Of a stretch of DNA of 64,000 nucleotides, positions 1-8,681 are shown piece by piece; the first letter of the stretch is position 1, and each line of letters opens with the position of its first letter. Where the stretch lies: positions 1 through 64,000 of the forward strand of contig JAGCNZ010000018.1 of the NCBI GenBank assembly GCA_017645655.1, in the 5' to 3' direction. The translations under genes were made by a program, and so were the position numbers. Under the pieces are notes generated by a model. The model searched no databases, was not told the origin of the DNA, and was given only the letters and a program-made list of their open reading frames with translations. The DNA comes from Bacteroidaceae bacterium (lineage in GTDB: Bacteria; Bacteroidota; Bacteroidia; Bacteroidales; Bacteroidaceae).

Positions 1-536
1 CATCGAACGCCGACAAGCCCACGACCTACAGCTTCCACGTGCCCGTAAACCGCTGGAGCATCGATGCGCAGTATCAGCATCGCTACGGCATCGTGCGCGG
101 CAACATACTGAGCGGCAAGGTGGGTAACTCGACGCTGCTCAGCGCACGCAACGTCCGCCAGAGCAACGCAAGCCCTTACTCGAAGACGGCTCCCATAGCG
201 AGCAAAGCCGTCAGCTACGGCATCGAGGGCGGTGTGCGCCTGAAGGGCTTCTTCACCTCCACGAAGGCACCCGACATCATTCCCTTCGCCCGTTACGAGT
301 ACTACAACGCTCAAGAGAAAGGCGAGGCGGGACAGGTGATGGAGGCACGGCTCAAGACGTCGATGTGGACGTTCGGCGTGAACTATCGCCCCATTCCCTG
401 GGTCATCGTCAAGGCCGACTACACGACTCGCAGGATAGGTGGCGGCAGATACAACAGCGAGAACGAGTTCGCCCTGGGCATCGCCTTCACAGGCTGGTTC
501 AAGGGAAAGAAAAGATTCTACGGTTTCTCTGAATAA
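1..536 (+). CDS. Outer-membrane porin-like protein, C-terminal part
   Basis: The reading frame is open at the left edge, so only the last about 178 residues are present; the GTG at 39 is internal to it. The visible part alternates polar and hydrophobic residues in strands of 8-12, with aromatic girdles, as in a transmembrane beta-barrel (for example WTFGVNYRPIPWVIVKADY), and ends near an aromatic residue (FYGFSE), as expected for a Bam-inserted barrel. It precedes the imelysin gene by 46 bp, and the next genes are a haem protein and another porin, so it probably belongs to the same outer-membrane cluster. Substrate cannot be read from this fragment. Confidence 0.6.
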   Translation, partial: SNADKPTTYSFHVPVNRWSIDAQYQHRYGIVRGNILSGKVGNSTLLSARNVRQSNASPYSKTAPIASKAVSYGIEGGVRLKGFFTSTKAPDIIPFARYEYYNAQEKGEAGQVMEARLKTSMWTFGVNYRPIPWVIVKADYTTRRIGGGRYNSENEFALGIAFTGWFKGKKRFYGFSE

Positions 537-582
537 TCGGAACACTCAGAACACTCAGACCATCTACAAAACAAACAACATC

Positions 583-1755
583 ATGAAAAAGAACATCCTT
601 ATCCTTGGCACAATTGCCATTGCACTGACCGCTGTTTCGTGCAGCAAGAACGACAACACCGTCGAACCCGTGGACACGATGCCCGAGGGAACTGCCGACG
701 TCACAATTAATGAGACCGATGCGAACTTCGCGGACTATCAGACGAACTGGTGCAACTATGCTGCCGCCGTGTCGTCGCGACTGAAGACCGACGCCGAGAC
801 GCTCTACAACGCATGGAACGAAGGACTGAACGGCGGGGAAGCCTACCAGACGACATTCAAGGAAGTGCGGGGCGCATACAGCAGTCCCAACAGTTGCATC
901 GAGCAAATCATCGACGGCTGCATCACCATCGCCAACGAGGTCGGCGAGAGCAAGATAGGCGACCCACGCGACAAGTGGGAGAACAAGAAGTACACCGAAG
1001 CCGTCTATGCCGTGGAGTCGTGGTACAGCTACCACTCCATTCAGGACTACGCCAACAACATCCGCTCCATTCAGAACGCGTTCAACTGCACCTATAAAGG
1101 CATACAAGGCAGTCATAGCATTGCCGCTTACCTCAATGCCCACGGTGCCAGCGACCTTGCCGGCCAAGTGAACGCTGCCATCACGACTGCCATCAACAGC
1201 ATAGAAGGCATGGCAGCTCCCTTCCGCAGCCACATAGGCAACCCCAGCGTCATCACGGCGATGGAGGCTTGCAACACGCTGAAGAACGTGCTCAAGACAC
1301 TCAAGGCAAGAGTGGAAGGCTTCGAGGGCGAGGCAGAACTGAAGGCCATCGTGGCCGACTATGTTGACGTCGTTGTGCTGCCTACCTATAAGGACCTCAA
1401 GGATGCGAACGCTGCACTGCACCTCGCAGTACAGAACCTCGCTGCACACCCCACGAATGCGGGCTTCGAACAGGCAGCAACGGCTTGGATGGCAGCGCGT
1501 CAGCCTTGGGAGACGAGCGAGGCATTCCTGTTCGGTCCTGTTGATGAACTTGGTCTCGACCCCAACATGGACTCCTGGCCTCTCGACCAAGACGCCATCA
1601 AGAACGTGCTTGCAAGTGGCGACTTCTCTGGTCTGGATTGGGAAGGCGACTTCGATGAAGAGAACGAAGGCATCGCCGAAGCACAAAGTATCCGCGGCTT
1701 CCACACGCTCGAGTTCCTGCTCTTCAAGAATGGACAACCCAGAAGAATACAATAA
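583..1755 (+). CDS. Imelysin-family lipoprotein
   Basis: 390 aa. The start at 583 gives a lipoprotein signal with lipobox LTAVSC; an upstream in-frame ATG at 439 would run through the preceding porin gene and lacks a signal. The C-terminus carries GFHTLEF (residues 372-378), which fits the GxHxxE motif of imelysin/IrpA-like proteins, a mostly helical periplasmic or surface fold linked to iron uptake. Despite the family name no peptidase activity is established for most members. The stop is 1 nt before the DHOR start, so the two are almost certainly co-translated. The imelysin-DHOR pairing is a known neighbourhood of iron-regulated loci. Which metal or haem it binds is not visible. Confidence 0.85.
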   Translation: MKKNILILGTIAIALTAVSCSKNDNTVEPVDTMPEGTADVTINETDANFADYQTNWCNYAAAVSSRLKTDAETLYNAWNEGLNGGEAYQTTFKEVRGAYSSPNSCIEQIIDGCITIANEVGESKIGDPRDKWENKKYTEAVYAVESWYSYHSIQDYANNIRSIQNAFNCTYKGIQGSHSIAAYLNAHGASDLAGQVNAAITTAINSIEGMAAPFRSHIGNPSVITAMEACNTLKNVLKTLKARVEGFEGEAELKAIVADYVDVVVLPTYKDLKDANAALHLAVQNLAAHPTNAGFEQAATAWMAARQPWETSEAFLFGPVDELGLDPNMDSWPLDQDAIKNVLASGDFSGLDWEGDFDEENEGIAEAQSIRGFHTLEFLLFKNGQPRRIQ

Positions 1756-1756
1756 C

Positions 1757-3289
1757 ATGTCCCCCAAACCCATCAAACCCATTACCCCCATTAGGCTCAT
1801 GCTCCTTGCACTCCTCCTTGCCGCTTGCGACAGGGAGGATGACTGCTTTACTGCCGCCGACTTCGAGACGCACGAAGGCTATGCCCTCAGTGCCGGCACG
1901 AGTACGGTGTTCATCAACTCAAGCTTTGCCTACGACACGGAAGCAGACTGGGTGGAGAACATCAAGGCAAACTCGCGACGCTTCATCAACGGAGACGGAC
2001 TTTACGACGATGCCTTGACGCAAGCAGGCGGGCTTGGTCCGGTCTATGCGGGTTACTCCTGCGGCTCTTGTCATCGGAATGCGGGCAGAACAAAGCCGGC
2101 GCTCTGGACGCAGACGGGCAGCGATGCCGACGGCACACCTGTCTATGGTTCTGGCAGCTATGGGTTTAGCGCGATGCTTGTCTACGTGACGAGAAAGAAC
2201 GGCGCCTTCTTCCAGAACTACGGCCGCGTGCTGCACGACCAGAGTATCTACGGCGTGACGGCAGAAGGCAAACTGGAATGCCGATGGCACGAAGAGCAGT
2301 TCACCTTCCCCGACGGCGAGACATACAGCCTCGCCTATCCCCAGTACACCATCACCGATTGGTATAAAGGCTACGGAGATACAGGCGAGCCAATCGACCC
2401 GACTGAGCTCTTCTGCACGGTTCGCATTCCGCTTCGGCACGTAGGCATGGGGCAGATGATGGCCCTCGACCGCAACGAGATAGAGCAGCTCGCGGCGAAG
2501 TCGAACTATCCGGAGTACGGGATAAGCGGCCGATGCAACTACATCACCGAGCGCGGCATCAGGCAGCTCGGCCTTTCGGGCAACAAGGCGCAGCACGCGG
2601 ACTTGACCGTCGAGCTTGGCTTCTCGTCGGACATGGGCGCGACCAACAGCCGTTACCCTGAGGAGATATGCGAGGGACAGTCGCAAATGCTGGAGGGTTC
2701 GATGATGGGATTGCTCTATGACCGCCTCGAGGTATCGACCGAGGACATGGAGGACGTGGACTTCTACCTGCACGGACTCGGCGTGCCAGCCAGGAGGCTG
2801 GGCAGTACGAAGCAGCCCGCCGCGTATAAGGGCCGCACCATCAACGAGCGGGAACTCATCGCGATTGGCGAGCAGAAGTTCTACGAAGCGAAATGTCACC
2901 TCTGCCACGTCACGACGCTCCACACCAGACCTCGCGGCGCAACGCTCCTCAACGGCACAGAGCTGCCGTGGCTGGGCGGTCAAACGATTCATCCCTACAG
3001 CGATTACCTGCTCCACGACATGGGGAGCGAGCTGATGGGCGTCGGACTGAACGACAACTACGTGAGCGGTCTGGCTCGCGGCAACGAGTGGCGCACGACG
3101 CCGCTCTGGGGCATCGGGCTTCAGGAGAAAGTAAATGCCCACACCTACTTCCTGCACGACGGCAGGGCTCGCAACCTGACGGAAGCCATCATGTGGCACG
3201 GCGGCGAGGGAGAGGCCAGCAAAAACCTCTTCGCGAAGATGGAGAAGGACGACCGCTCGGCACTCATAAAGTTTCTGGAAAGCCTGTAA
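1757..3289 (+). CDS. Di-haem oxidoreductase (DHOR, DUF1111) lipoprotein
   Basis: 510 aa, MauG-like family sometimes called thiol oxidoreductase. Two c-type haem sites are visible: CGSCH at residues 102-106 and CHLCH at 380-384, matching two cytochrome c lobes. The start at 1757 follows the imelysin stop immediately; a signal with lipobox LLAAC lies at residues 14-24, so MLLALLLAAC (residue 15) is an alternative start. The protein should sit in the periplasm or on an outer-membrane leaflet and carry out electron transfer, by family analogy with peroxidase-like MauG enzymes. Neighbours (imelysin, porins, monohaem lipoprotein) suggest iron or haem oxidation linked to uptake; the exact reaction is unknown. 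Confidence 0.85.
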   Translation: MSPKPIKPITPIRLMLLALLLAACDREDDCFTAADFETHEGYALSAGTSTVFINSSFAYDTEADWVENIKANSRRFINGDGLYDDALTQAGGLGPVYAGYSCGSCHRNAGRTKPALWTQTGSDADGTPVYGSGSYGFSAMLVYVTRKNGAFFQNYGRVLHDQSIYGVTAEGKLECRWHEEQFTFPDGETYSLAYPQYTITDWYKGYGDTGEPIDPTELFCTVRIPLRHVGMGQMMALDRNEIEQLAAKSNYPEYGISGRCNYITERGIRQLGLSGNKAQHADLTVELGFSSDMGATNSRYPEEICEGQSQMLEGSMMGLLYDRLEVSTEDMEDVDFYLHGLGVPARRLGSTKQPAAYKGRTINERELIAIGEQKFYEAKCHLCHVTTLHTRPRGATLLNGTELPWLGGQTIHPYSDYLLHDMGSELMGVGLNDNYVSGLARGNEWRTTPLWGIGLQEKVNAHTYFLHDGRARNLTEAIMWHGGEGEASKNLFAKMEKDDRSALIKFLESL

Positions 3290-3292
3290 GCA

Positions 3293-3324
3293 ATTCATAA
3301 TTCTTAATTCATAATTCATAATTG
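3293..3324. repeat. AATTCATAATTC repeat, copy 1
   Basis: CAATTCATAATTCTTAATTC and a further ATAATTC unit fill the DHOR-porin gap; same family as 53685-53788. Confidence 0.7.
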
Positions 3325-3328
3325 CTTT

Positions 3329-4633
3329 ATGAAAAAGACATACATAATACTTTTAGTTAGCCTTCTCGCCTTGCCAACCTTGGCCGATGAGCACGAGAAG
3401 GAGAGAAACATCACGTTCGAGAAGTACCACTTCAAGAGTGCTGACCTCGGGCAACAGACTGAGAACATCGACATGGAGAACGGCGTGCTGGGCATTGCGG
3501 ACGACAGAGGATTCACCCTGCAGTCACGCGACGGCCGCTTCATCTTCAAGCCGTACCTGTTCATGCAGGCAAGGGGCCAGTACAACTACTATGACGACGA
3601 GGGCCTGGACAAAGCGTACAATCAGGACAATGTGGCTAACTCGGGCTTCTCGATGCCGTATGCCATCCTGGGTTTCACCGGCACAACTTTCGGAAGACTG
3701 GACTATAACTTGAGCATCAACGCTGCCGGAAGTGGCGGCAACGTCCTGCAGCAAGCATGGGTGGACTATAGGATATCGCCTGCCGCACGCTTTCGTGCAG
3801 GTAAGTTCAAGACGCCATTCTTCCACGCATACCTTACCACGTTGGGCGAGACACTGTTCCCATGTCTGCCAACTTCGCTGACGGCATCGGTCATCCTGCC
3901 ATACAGCCTGAACGCTGTAACGCCGTCTATCGGCACCGGCTTCGACCTCGGATTCCAGTTCCACGGCAAGATGAAGCTCAACAAGAGGCAGGACAGTTGG
4001 ATGATGGGCTACGAGGTGGGACTCTGGAACGGCAGCGGCAGCGGCGTGAACACCGCGACGAAGACGCTCTCGGACGACGCTCACATTCCCTCTCTGCTGT
4101 ATGCCGGCCGCCTCACCTTCATGCCGTGGGGCAACATGCCGGCAACGCAAGGCAACAGCCACATGCTTCGCGGCAGGCACATGCTCTTTGGTGTGAGTGG
4201 CGGCATCAACGTCGAGAGCGAAAGCGAAAGCACCAACGACAGCCGACTTGGCGTGGAATGGAGCATGTTGCACGGCAGGTGGTATGCTGCAGCAGAAGCC
4301 TATTGGATGCACATTACCTTCACCGAAAGGCAGAAGATTGGCGAGAGCTACAACTTTTGGGGCGCGTACAGTCAGGTGGGCTACTTCTTCACGAAGAGCT
4401 TGCAGGCTGGTTTGCGCTATGATTTCCTTGACCGCAACGGCTCGGGCAAGGACGGCTTCCTGAACATGCCGGCTGCCGTAGTGAACTACTACGTCAACAA
4501 ATGCAACCTGAAACTCTCGGCGATGTATCAGTTCACAGGCAGGTACGGACACGAGACACAACTGGACCGCGACAACGACGACCTCGGCCTGAGCACGCAC
4601 GCCGCTACCTTGCAACTGCAGTACAGCTTCTGA
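3329..4633 (+). CDS. Porin, phosphate-selective OprO/P-like
   Basis: 434 aa with a type I signal peptide (MKKTYIILLVSLLALPTLA) and a 16-strand-like porin pattern. GRFIFKPYLFMQARGQYNYY near residue 70, LQQAWVDYR near 145 and FRAGKFKTPF near 157 are typical of the OprO/OprP porin superfamily in Bacteroidetes. The terminal residue is Phe in a beta-signal (LQLQYSF). It follows DHOR by 39 bp, a spacer made of an AATTC repeat. It is likely the outer-membrane channel of the imelysin-DHOR locus; phosphate selectivity is only the name of the family and is not shown here. Confidence 0.75.
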   Translation: MKKTYIILLVSLLALPTLADEHEKERNITFEKYHFKSADLGQQTENIDMENGVLGIADDRGFTLQSRDGRFIFKPYLFMQARGQYNYYDDEGLDKAYNQDNVANSGFSMPYAILGFTGTTFGRLDYNLSINAAGSGGNVLQQAWVDYRISPAARFRAGKFKTPFFHAYLTTLGETLFPCLPTSLTASVILPYSLNAVTPSIGTGFDLGFQFHGKMKLNKRQDSWMMGYEVGLWNGSGSGVNTATKTLSDDAHIPSLLYAGRLTFMPWGNMPATQGNSHMLRGRHMLFGVSGGINVESESESTNDSRLGVEWSMLHGRWYAAAEAYWMHITFTERQKIGESYNFWGAYSQVGYFFTKSLQAGLRYDFLDRNGSGKDGFLNMPAAVVNYYVNKCNLKLSAMYQFTGRYGHETQLDRDNDDLGLSTHAATLQLQYSF

Positions 4634-4742
4634 GGGGAAAGAGCCAGCCCGCCTGCCAAGACATCCTGCCGTTATAACATGACAATTTCTCGTTATAACG
4701 TCATAACGGAATAATGGAATAACAAAAAAACGAACCACAACA

Positions 4743-5492
4743 ATGAAATCGCCCAAACATTATTTGTTGCATATTATGCTGCTGTCCGCACTCTGTTCCT
4801 GCGACAGCGGCGACATCCAGGACAAGGTCTATCAGGTCGATGAAAAAGGCTATACGGTGAAGGTGACTGCCCGGGTGAGCAACCTCAGCGAGTGGGAAGG
4901 CACGGGCTACACGCTGGCAGTGGCGGGCTTCACGGGGGACAGCAAGTTCGCTCTGCTGCAAAAGGCGCTGCCATCGTCGGTCGAGGACGGCTCCGCAGTC
5001 AGCATCGTCCTGTCGAACATCAGCAGTGAGGTGCAGACGGTGGAGGTTTCGCTAACCAATTCCCTCAGGAAACGCATCATCTCGCTCGCGACAATCAACA
5101 TGGCGGAGCACGTCGGAAAGACTGCTCACGACACCATCCGGCTCGACCTCGGCACGGTGGATGCGGGCCGCTTCGGTGTCCTGCAGGCAGGCGTCTTCAA
5201 CCGCGCTTGCATCCAATGCCACGGAGGAAACGGGCGCTCGGCAGCCGGACTGAACCTGACGGAAGGGAATGCCGTGGCCAGCCTCGTGGATGTGCCGAGC
5301 ACGAGGCGCGAGGGGATGCTTCGCGTGGCGAGCGGCAACGTCGAAAACTCCCTGCTCCACCAGATTCTGAACGAGGGCGGAGAGAACCTCCTCTCGCACA
5401 ATCACACCGAAATCCTCAGCAGTCAGTACAAGTCGAACCTCGAAGAGGTGAACGGTTTGATTGACGGTTGGATAGAACATCTCGTGCCATGA
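4743..5492 (+). CDS. Monohaem cytochrome c-like lipoprotein
   Basis: 249 aa. The signal ends in a lipobox (LLSALCSC), so it should be lipid-anchored. The N-terminal 130 residues form a beta-rich segment without a motif I recognise. A single haem-binding motif CIQCH lies at residues 156-160, followed by a typical class I cytochrome context (GRSAAGLNL) and helical C-terminus. There is no obvious distal Met that I can assign with confidence. As the last gene of the imelysin-DHOR-porin cluster it is a natural electron partner for the two-haem protein, which is an inference from position. Confidence 0.7.
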   Translation: MKSPKHYLLHIMLLSALCSCDSGDIQDKVYQVDEKGYTVKVTARVSNLSEWEGTGYTLAVAGFTGDSKFALLQKALPSSVEDGSAVSIVLSNISSEVQTVEVSLTNSLRKRIISLATINMAEHVGKTAHDTIRLDLGTVDAGRFGVLQAGVFNRACIQCHGGNGRSAAGLNLTEGNAVASLVDVPSTRREGMLRVASGNVENSLLHQILNEGGENLLSHNHTEILSSQYKSNLEEVNGLIDGWIEHLVP

Positions 5493-5526
5493 TGCCAAAC
5501 GACGCGCGGGTAAATTTCAAACATCA

Positions 5527-5600
5527 CACGTGATAATTGCAATTTATCCACGTTATATTTGAAATATTACACGTGATATTTTCATTTTACCCACGTGACG
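5527..5600. repeat. 22-bp-phased CACGT array, locus 1
   Basis: Four cores, CACGTG at 5527, CACGTT at 5549, CACGTG at 5570 and CACGTG at 5592, are spaced 22, 21 and 22 bp, with AT-rich spacers, ending CACGTGACGTTT. It lies upstream of the Rid gene and in its orientation. Arrays 15074-15166 (reversed) and 47538-47635 have the same architecture. Confidence 0.85.
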
Positions 5601-5703
5601 TTTGGCATCGTCGCACGCCGTGTTTGCAGACCCCTCATGTTGCATATTCCAACAGACCGCAATAATTTTCATTTTCCAACTTTCAATTTTCAATTAAAAG
5701 TCG

Positions 5704-5711
5704 TATCTTTG
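5704..5711 (+). promoter_or_regulatory. Bacteroidetes-type -7 box, Rid gene
   Basis: TATCTTTG matches TAnnTTTG. A weak -33 (TTTC at 5681-5684) lies 19 nt upstream. The leader to the ATG at 5735 is about 23 nt. Confidence 0.7.
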
Positions 5712-5734
5712 CACCCAATATCACACAACGCACC

Positions 5735-6883
5735 ATGCAATTTAACAAAAAATATCTGGAAAAACTCGGTGCCACAATCGAACTGACGACCTTTGCCCCA
5801 GAGGGAAAAACTGCGGAATATCATGCTATTCTGCACGTTGAACCTCGTGGAGAATCATTCGTCGAACAGCTCCGACGCATCACTCAGGCGGAAGCACAAC
5901 TGCTTGATTCAGAGGACTTGGCAGGCGCCAAGCCCGTCTTCAAAAGGTACTTCCTCTCAGATGCCACCAACCAGCGGCCCCTCATGCCACAGGACAATAC
6001 GTGCACCGTCTCGTACATTCAGCAACCGCCCCTCGACGGAAGCAAACTGGCGGCGTGGCTCTACCTGCTGCGCGGCACGGACGTCACCCCATCGGCCGAC
6101 CGTCTGCAATCTACCATCGTACGCCACAACGGCTACGAACACCTGTGGACGATGGGCCTCACCATAGGCGAAGGCAGCAGTTACAGCCAGACGCAAAACC
6201 TCTTGGAGGACTATGAATCGCTCCTCGAGGAACACGAAATGACCCTGGAAGACAACTGTATTCGCACGTGGTTCTTCGTCAGAGATGTCGACACACAGTA
6301 TAAAGGTCTCGTCCTCGCCCGCTGGGAGAACTTCGCCCAGCACGGCCTGGTGCCCGAGACGCACTACATCGCCTCCACCGGCATCGGGGGAAATCCGTCC
6401 GACCCGAAGGCCATCATCCAACTCGGAAGCTATGCCCTCAAGGGCTTCAAGCCGGAGCAGCAGCGCTACCTCTACGCCACATCGCACCTCAACCGCACCA
6501 GCGAGTACGGAGTAACCTTCGAGCGAGGCACACTCCTCCACTTCGGCGACCGCAACCACGCCATCATCTCCGGCACGGCAAGCATCAACAACCAGGGCGA
6601 GGTGGTGCATGAAGGCGACGTCGTCATGCAGACAAAACGCATGTGGGAAAACGTCGAAACACTCCTCGCAGAAGCCGACATGACCATGGACAACGCGGCA
6701 CAACTCATCGTCTATCTGCGCGACGGAGCCGACTACGAAGTGGTCAGCAAGATGTTCAGCCAGAAGTATCCGAACATCCCCACAGTCTTCACCCTCGCCC
6801 CCGTGTGCCGCCCCTCGTGGCTCATCGAGATGGAATGCATCGCCATCCAAGCCGCAAAGAACGACGACTACAAAGACTTTTGA
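5735..6883 (+). CDS. Double-domain Rid (YjgF/YER057c) family protein
   Basis: 382 aa, about three times a single Rid domain. The C-terminal part (roughly 240-375) is a recognisable YjgF/RidA domain, with TMDNAAQLIVYLRDGADYEVV and the closing YPNIPTVFTLAPVCRPSWLIEMECIA. The middle (about 110-230, MTLEDNCIRTWFFVRDVD) repeats that pattern. The arrangement resembles the tandem YjgF-like fold of chorismatase/XanB2-type proteins, but the active-site residues of those enzymes cannot be checked by eye. RidA proteins deaminate reactive enamine/imine intermediates; whether this long form does is unknown. It has its own promoter and stands alone. Confidence 0.7.
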   Translation: MQFNKKYLEKLGATIELTTFAPEGKTAEYHAILHVEPRGESFVEQLRRITQAEAQLLDSEDLAGAKPVFKRYFLSDATNQRPLMPQDNTCTVSYIQQPPLDGSKLAAWLYLLRGTDVTPSADRLQSTIVRHNGYEHLWTMGLTIGEGSSYSQTQNLLEDYESLLEEHEMTLEDNCIRTWFFVRDVDTQYKGLVLARWENFAQHGLVPETHYIASTGIGGNPSDPKAIIQLGSYALKGFKPEQQRYLYATSHLNRTSEYGVTFERGTLLHFGDRNHAIISGTASINNQGEVVHEGDVVMQTKRMWENVETLLAEADMTMDNAAQLIVYLRDGADYEVVSKMFSQKYPNIPTVFTLAPVCRPSWLIEMECIAIQAAKNDDYKDF

Positions 6884-6915
6884 TAAGTCAACACACCATA
6901 ACACCCAACACTATG

Positions 6916-7013
6916 TATTTTCACCACGAATTGCACGAATTACACGAATTGGCCACGCCCTTGACATGTGACAATGAACAATTCGTGCAATTCGTGTAAT
7001 TCGTGGTATAACA
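6916..7013. repeat. AATTCGTG inverted repeat
   Basis: Two arms of about 30 nt, CACCACGAATTGCACGAATT... (from 6919) and ...TGTAATTCGTGGTATAAC (to about 7013), are near-complementary around a roughly 30-nt loop. The arms are built of 9-nt AATTCGTGY units. Copies recur at 11635-11662 and 11750-11815. Placed between the Rid gene and ychF, it could form a strong RNA hairpin. Confidence 0.8.
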
Positions 7014-7024
7014 TATAAATAGAA

Positions 7025-7052
7025 AATGGTAAATGATTAAATAGTAAATGTG
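7025..7052. repeat. GTAAATRGTAAATG repeat, copy 1
   Basis: ATGGTAAATGATTAAATAGT-type repeat directly before the ychF start. The same word family is found at 18035-18066, 52502-52540, 52932-52968 (inside lpxB) and 55907-55972. Confidence 0.7.
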
Positions 7053-7054
7053 AG

Positions 7055-8152
7055 ATGAAAGCCGGAATAGTAGGACTGCCCAATGTCGGCAAGTCAACCC
7101 TCTTCAATTGCCTCTCGAGCGCGAAAGCTCAGGCTGCCAATTTCCCCTTCTGCACCATTGATGCTCAGCTGGGACAAGTCACCGTGCCTGACGAGAGACT
7201 GACCCGCCTCGCCGAACTCGTGCACCCGGGACGTATCGTGCCTGCTGTCTGCGACATCGTCGACATTGCCGGCCTGGTGAAAGGTGCCAGCAAGGGCGAG
7301 GGCTTGGGCAATCAGTTCCTGGCCAACATCCGCGAATGCGATGCCATCATACACGTGCTCCGCTGCTTCGACAACGACGGCATCGTGCACGTCGACGGCA
7401 GCGTCGATCCCGTTCGCGACAAGGAAATCATCGACGCGGAACTGCAAATCAAGGACCTCGAGACCATCGAGAACCGCATCAAGAAAGTGGAGAAGCAGGC
7501 CAGAGTTGGTGGCGACAAGCAAGCCAAGATTGAGCTCGACGTCCTGCTCCGCTACCAAGAAGCCCTCAACAAGGGTTTGAGCGCGCGTTCCGTAACGTTC
7601 GACACCGAGGATGAAATCACGGCTGCCAACGGACTCTTCCTGCTCACGACGAAGCCCGTGCTGTACGTCTGCAACGTTGATGATGCATCGGCTGCCACAG
7701 GTAATGCTTATACGGAAGCCGTCAAGAAAGCCATCGCCGGCGAAGATGCCGAGATGCTCATCATCTCAGCACAGACCGAAGCAGACATCGCGGAACTCGA
7801 AACCTACGAGGAGAAGCAGATGTTCCTCGAGGATCTGGGTCTCTCGGAGAGCGGTTGCAATCGTCTCATCAAGGCCATCTACCACCTGCTCACGCTGCAG
7901 ACCTTCATCACGGCGGGCGAGATGGAAGTGAAGGCTTGGACGTTCCGCCGCGGTTGGAAGGCTCCGCAATGTGCCGGCGTCATCCATACGGACTTCGAGA
8001 AGGGCTTCATTCGCGCGGAAGTCATCAAGTATGAGGACTACATCAAGTACGGCTCGGAAGCCGCCGTCCGCGAAGCAGGCAAGATGAGTGTGGAAGGCAA
8101 GGACTACGTCGTGCAAGATGGCGACATCATGCATTTCCGTTTTAACGTATGA
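7055..8152 (+). CDS. ychF: Redox-regulated ATPase YchF
   Basis: 365 aa, the normal length for YchF/OLA1. The P-loop GLPNVGKST occupies residues 7-15; [20 protein letters not shown] (around 71-90) is the G2/G3 region. NVDD replaces the canonical NKxD G4 motif, as in the YchF group that prefers ATP. A coiled-coil insertion follows (about 130-170), and the C-terminal TGS-like domain ends [22 protein letters not shown]. The protein binds ribosomes and has been linked to oxidative stress responses in other bacteria. It is followed at once by the inverted-repeat unit carrying the four-helix-bundle gene. Confidence 0.95.
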   Translation: MKAGIVGLPNVGKSTLFNCLSSAKAQAANFPFCTIDAQLGQVTVPDERLTRLAELVHPGRIVPAVCDIVDIAGLVKGASKGEGLGNQFLANIRECDAIIHVLRCFDNDGIVHVDGSVDPVRDKEIIDAELQIKDLETIENRIKKVEKQARVGGDKQAKIELDVLLRYQEALNKGLSARSVTFDTEDEITAANGLFLLTTKPVLYVCNVDDASAATGNAYTEAVKKAIAGEDAEMLIISAQTEADIAELETYEEKQMFLEDLGLSESGCNRLIKAIYHLLTLQTFITAGEMEVKAWTFRRGWKAPQCAGVIHTDFEKGFIRAEVIKYEDYIKYGSEAAVREAGKMSVEGKDYVVQDGDIMHFRFNV

Positions 8153-8161
8153 CGTTGAATC

Positions 8162-8680
8162 GGATTAGGGATTAGAGATTAGGGATTAGGGTTTGATGGA
8201 AAACTTTTATTATAGGCGCTTGGAGGTTTATCAAAACGCTAAAGCTCTGTCGCATGAAGTATGTACACTAATTAAGACCTTCCCCGTCGAAGAGCGATTT
8301 AGCTTATGTGACCAGCTCCGACGTGCCGTAATGTCAATCCCAATCAATATAGCCGAAGGCTTTGGAAGGTTTTCTGCCAAAGAGAAGGCTCACTTCATAC
8401 AAATCTCCTTTGGCTCAATTAACGAAGTAATGTGTGAGCTGGAGCTGGCCTTTGACGAAGGGTATATCAACCAAGAGCAGCTACGCACTATGGAGTCAAT
8501 GATTCTTTCTGTGAAAAAACAGCTGGCAACACTACATAAGACGATTCTTAATAACGGAGACGCCATAACAACAAAGTCCTAATCTCTAATCCCAACAGCA
8601 ACCAAGCCCTAATCCCTAATCTCTAATCCCTAATCCCAACAGCAACCAAACCCTAATCCCTAATCTCTAATCCCTAATCC
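8162..8680. mobile_element. IVS-like unit with perfect 30-bp inverted repeats
   Basis: The 30 nt at 8162-8191 (GGATTAGGGATTAGAGATTA and ten more) are the exact reverse complement of 8651-8680. A further exact copy of the right arm lies at 8607-8636, 44 bp (2 x 22) inside. Between the arms is a single gene for a four-helix-bundle protein. This resembles intervening sequences (IVS) of 23S rRNA genes, where an S23 ORF is flanked by complementary arms that RNase III cuts out, but here the host site is the ychF-lgt spacer. The right arm stops 1 nt before the lgt ATG. Mobility is an inference; no target duplication is obvious. Confidence 0.55.
8196..8582 (+). CDS. Four-helix-bundle protein (S23/IVP family)
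   Basis: 128 aa from the ATG at 8196 (a TTG one codon earlier is less likely). YRRLEVYQNAKALSHEVCTL, then FPVEERFSLCDQLRRAVMSI and NIAEGFGR are hallmark segments of the 23S rRNA intervening-sequence protein family, which also includes Avd of diversity-generating retroelements. The family forms basic pentameric bundles that bind nucleic acid. No reverse transcriptase or template repeat is nearby, so an Avd role is not supported. The stop codon TAA is formed by the first CTAATC unit of the downstream repeat, so the gene and its repeats form a single module. Confidence 0.9.
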   Translation: MENFYYRRLEVYQNAKALSHEVCTLIKTFPVEERFSLCDQLRRAVMSIPINIAEGFGRFSAKEKAHFIQISFGSINEVMCELELAFDEGYINQEQLRTMESMILSVKKQLATLHKTILNNGDAITTKS

Positions 8681-8681
8681 T

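Noticed and set aside
499..1800. Long minus-strand ORF opposite the imelysin gene, and similar long antisense ORFs opposite GH78, leuS and Rel
   Set aside because: They arise from codon bias in GC-rich coding DNA; they have no domains, and the sense strand genes carry clear motifs.
5527..5600. CRISPR array
   Set aside because: Units of 22 bp have no distinct unique spacers of constant length, no cas genes are near, and the same arrangement recurs at other loci with conserved spacers.
8196..8582. Avd of a diversity-generating retroelement
   Set aside because: No reverse transcriptase, template or variable repeat is nearby; the gene is bounded by inverted repeats as in IVS units.
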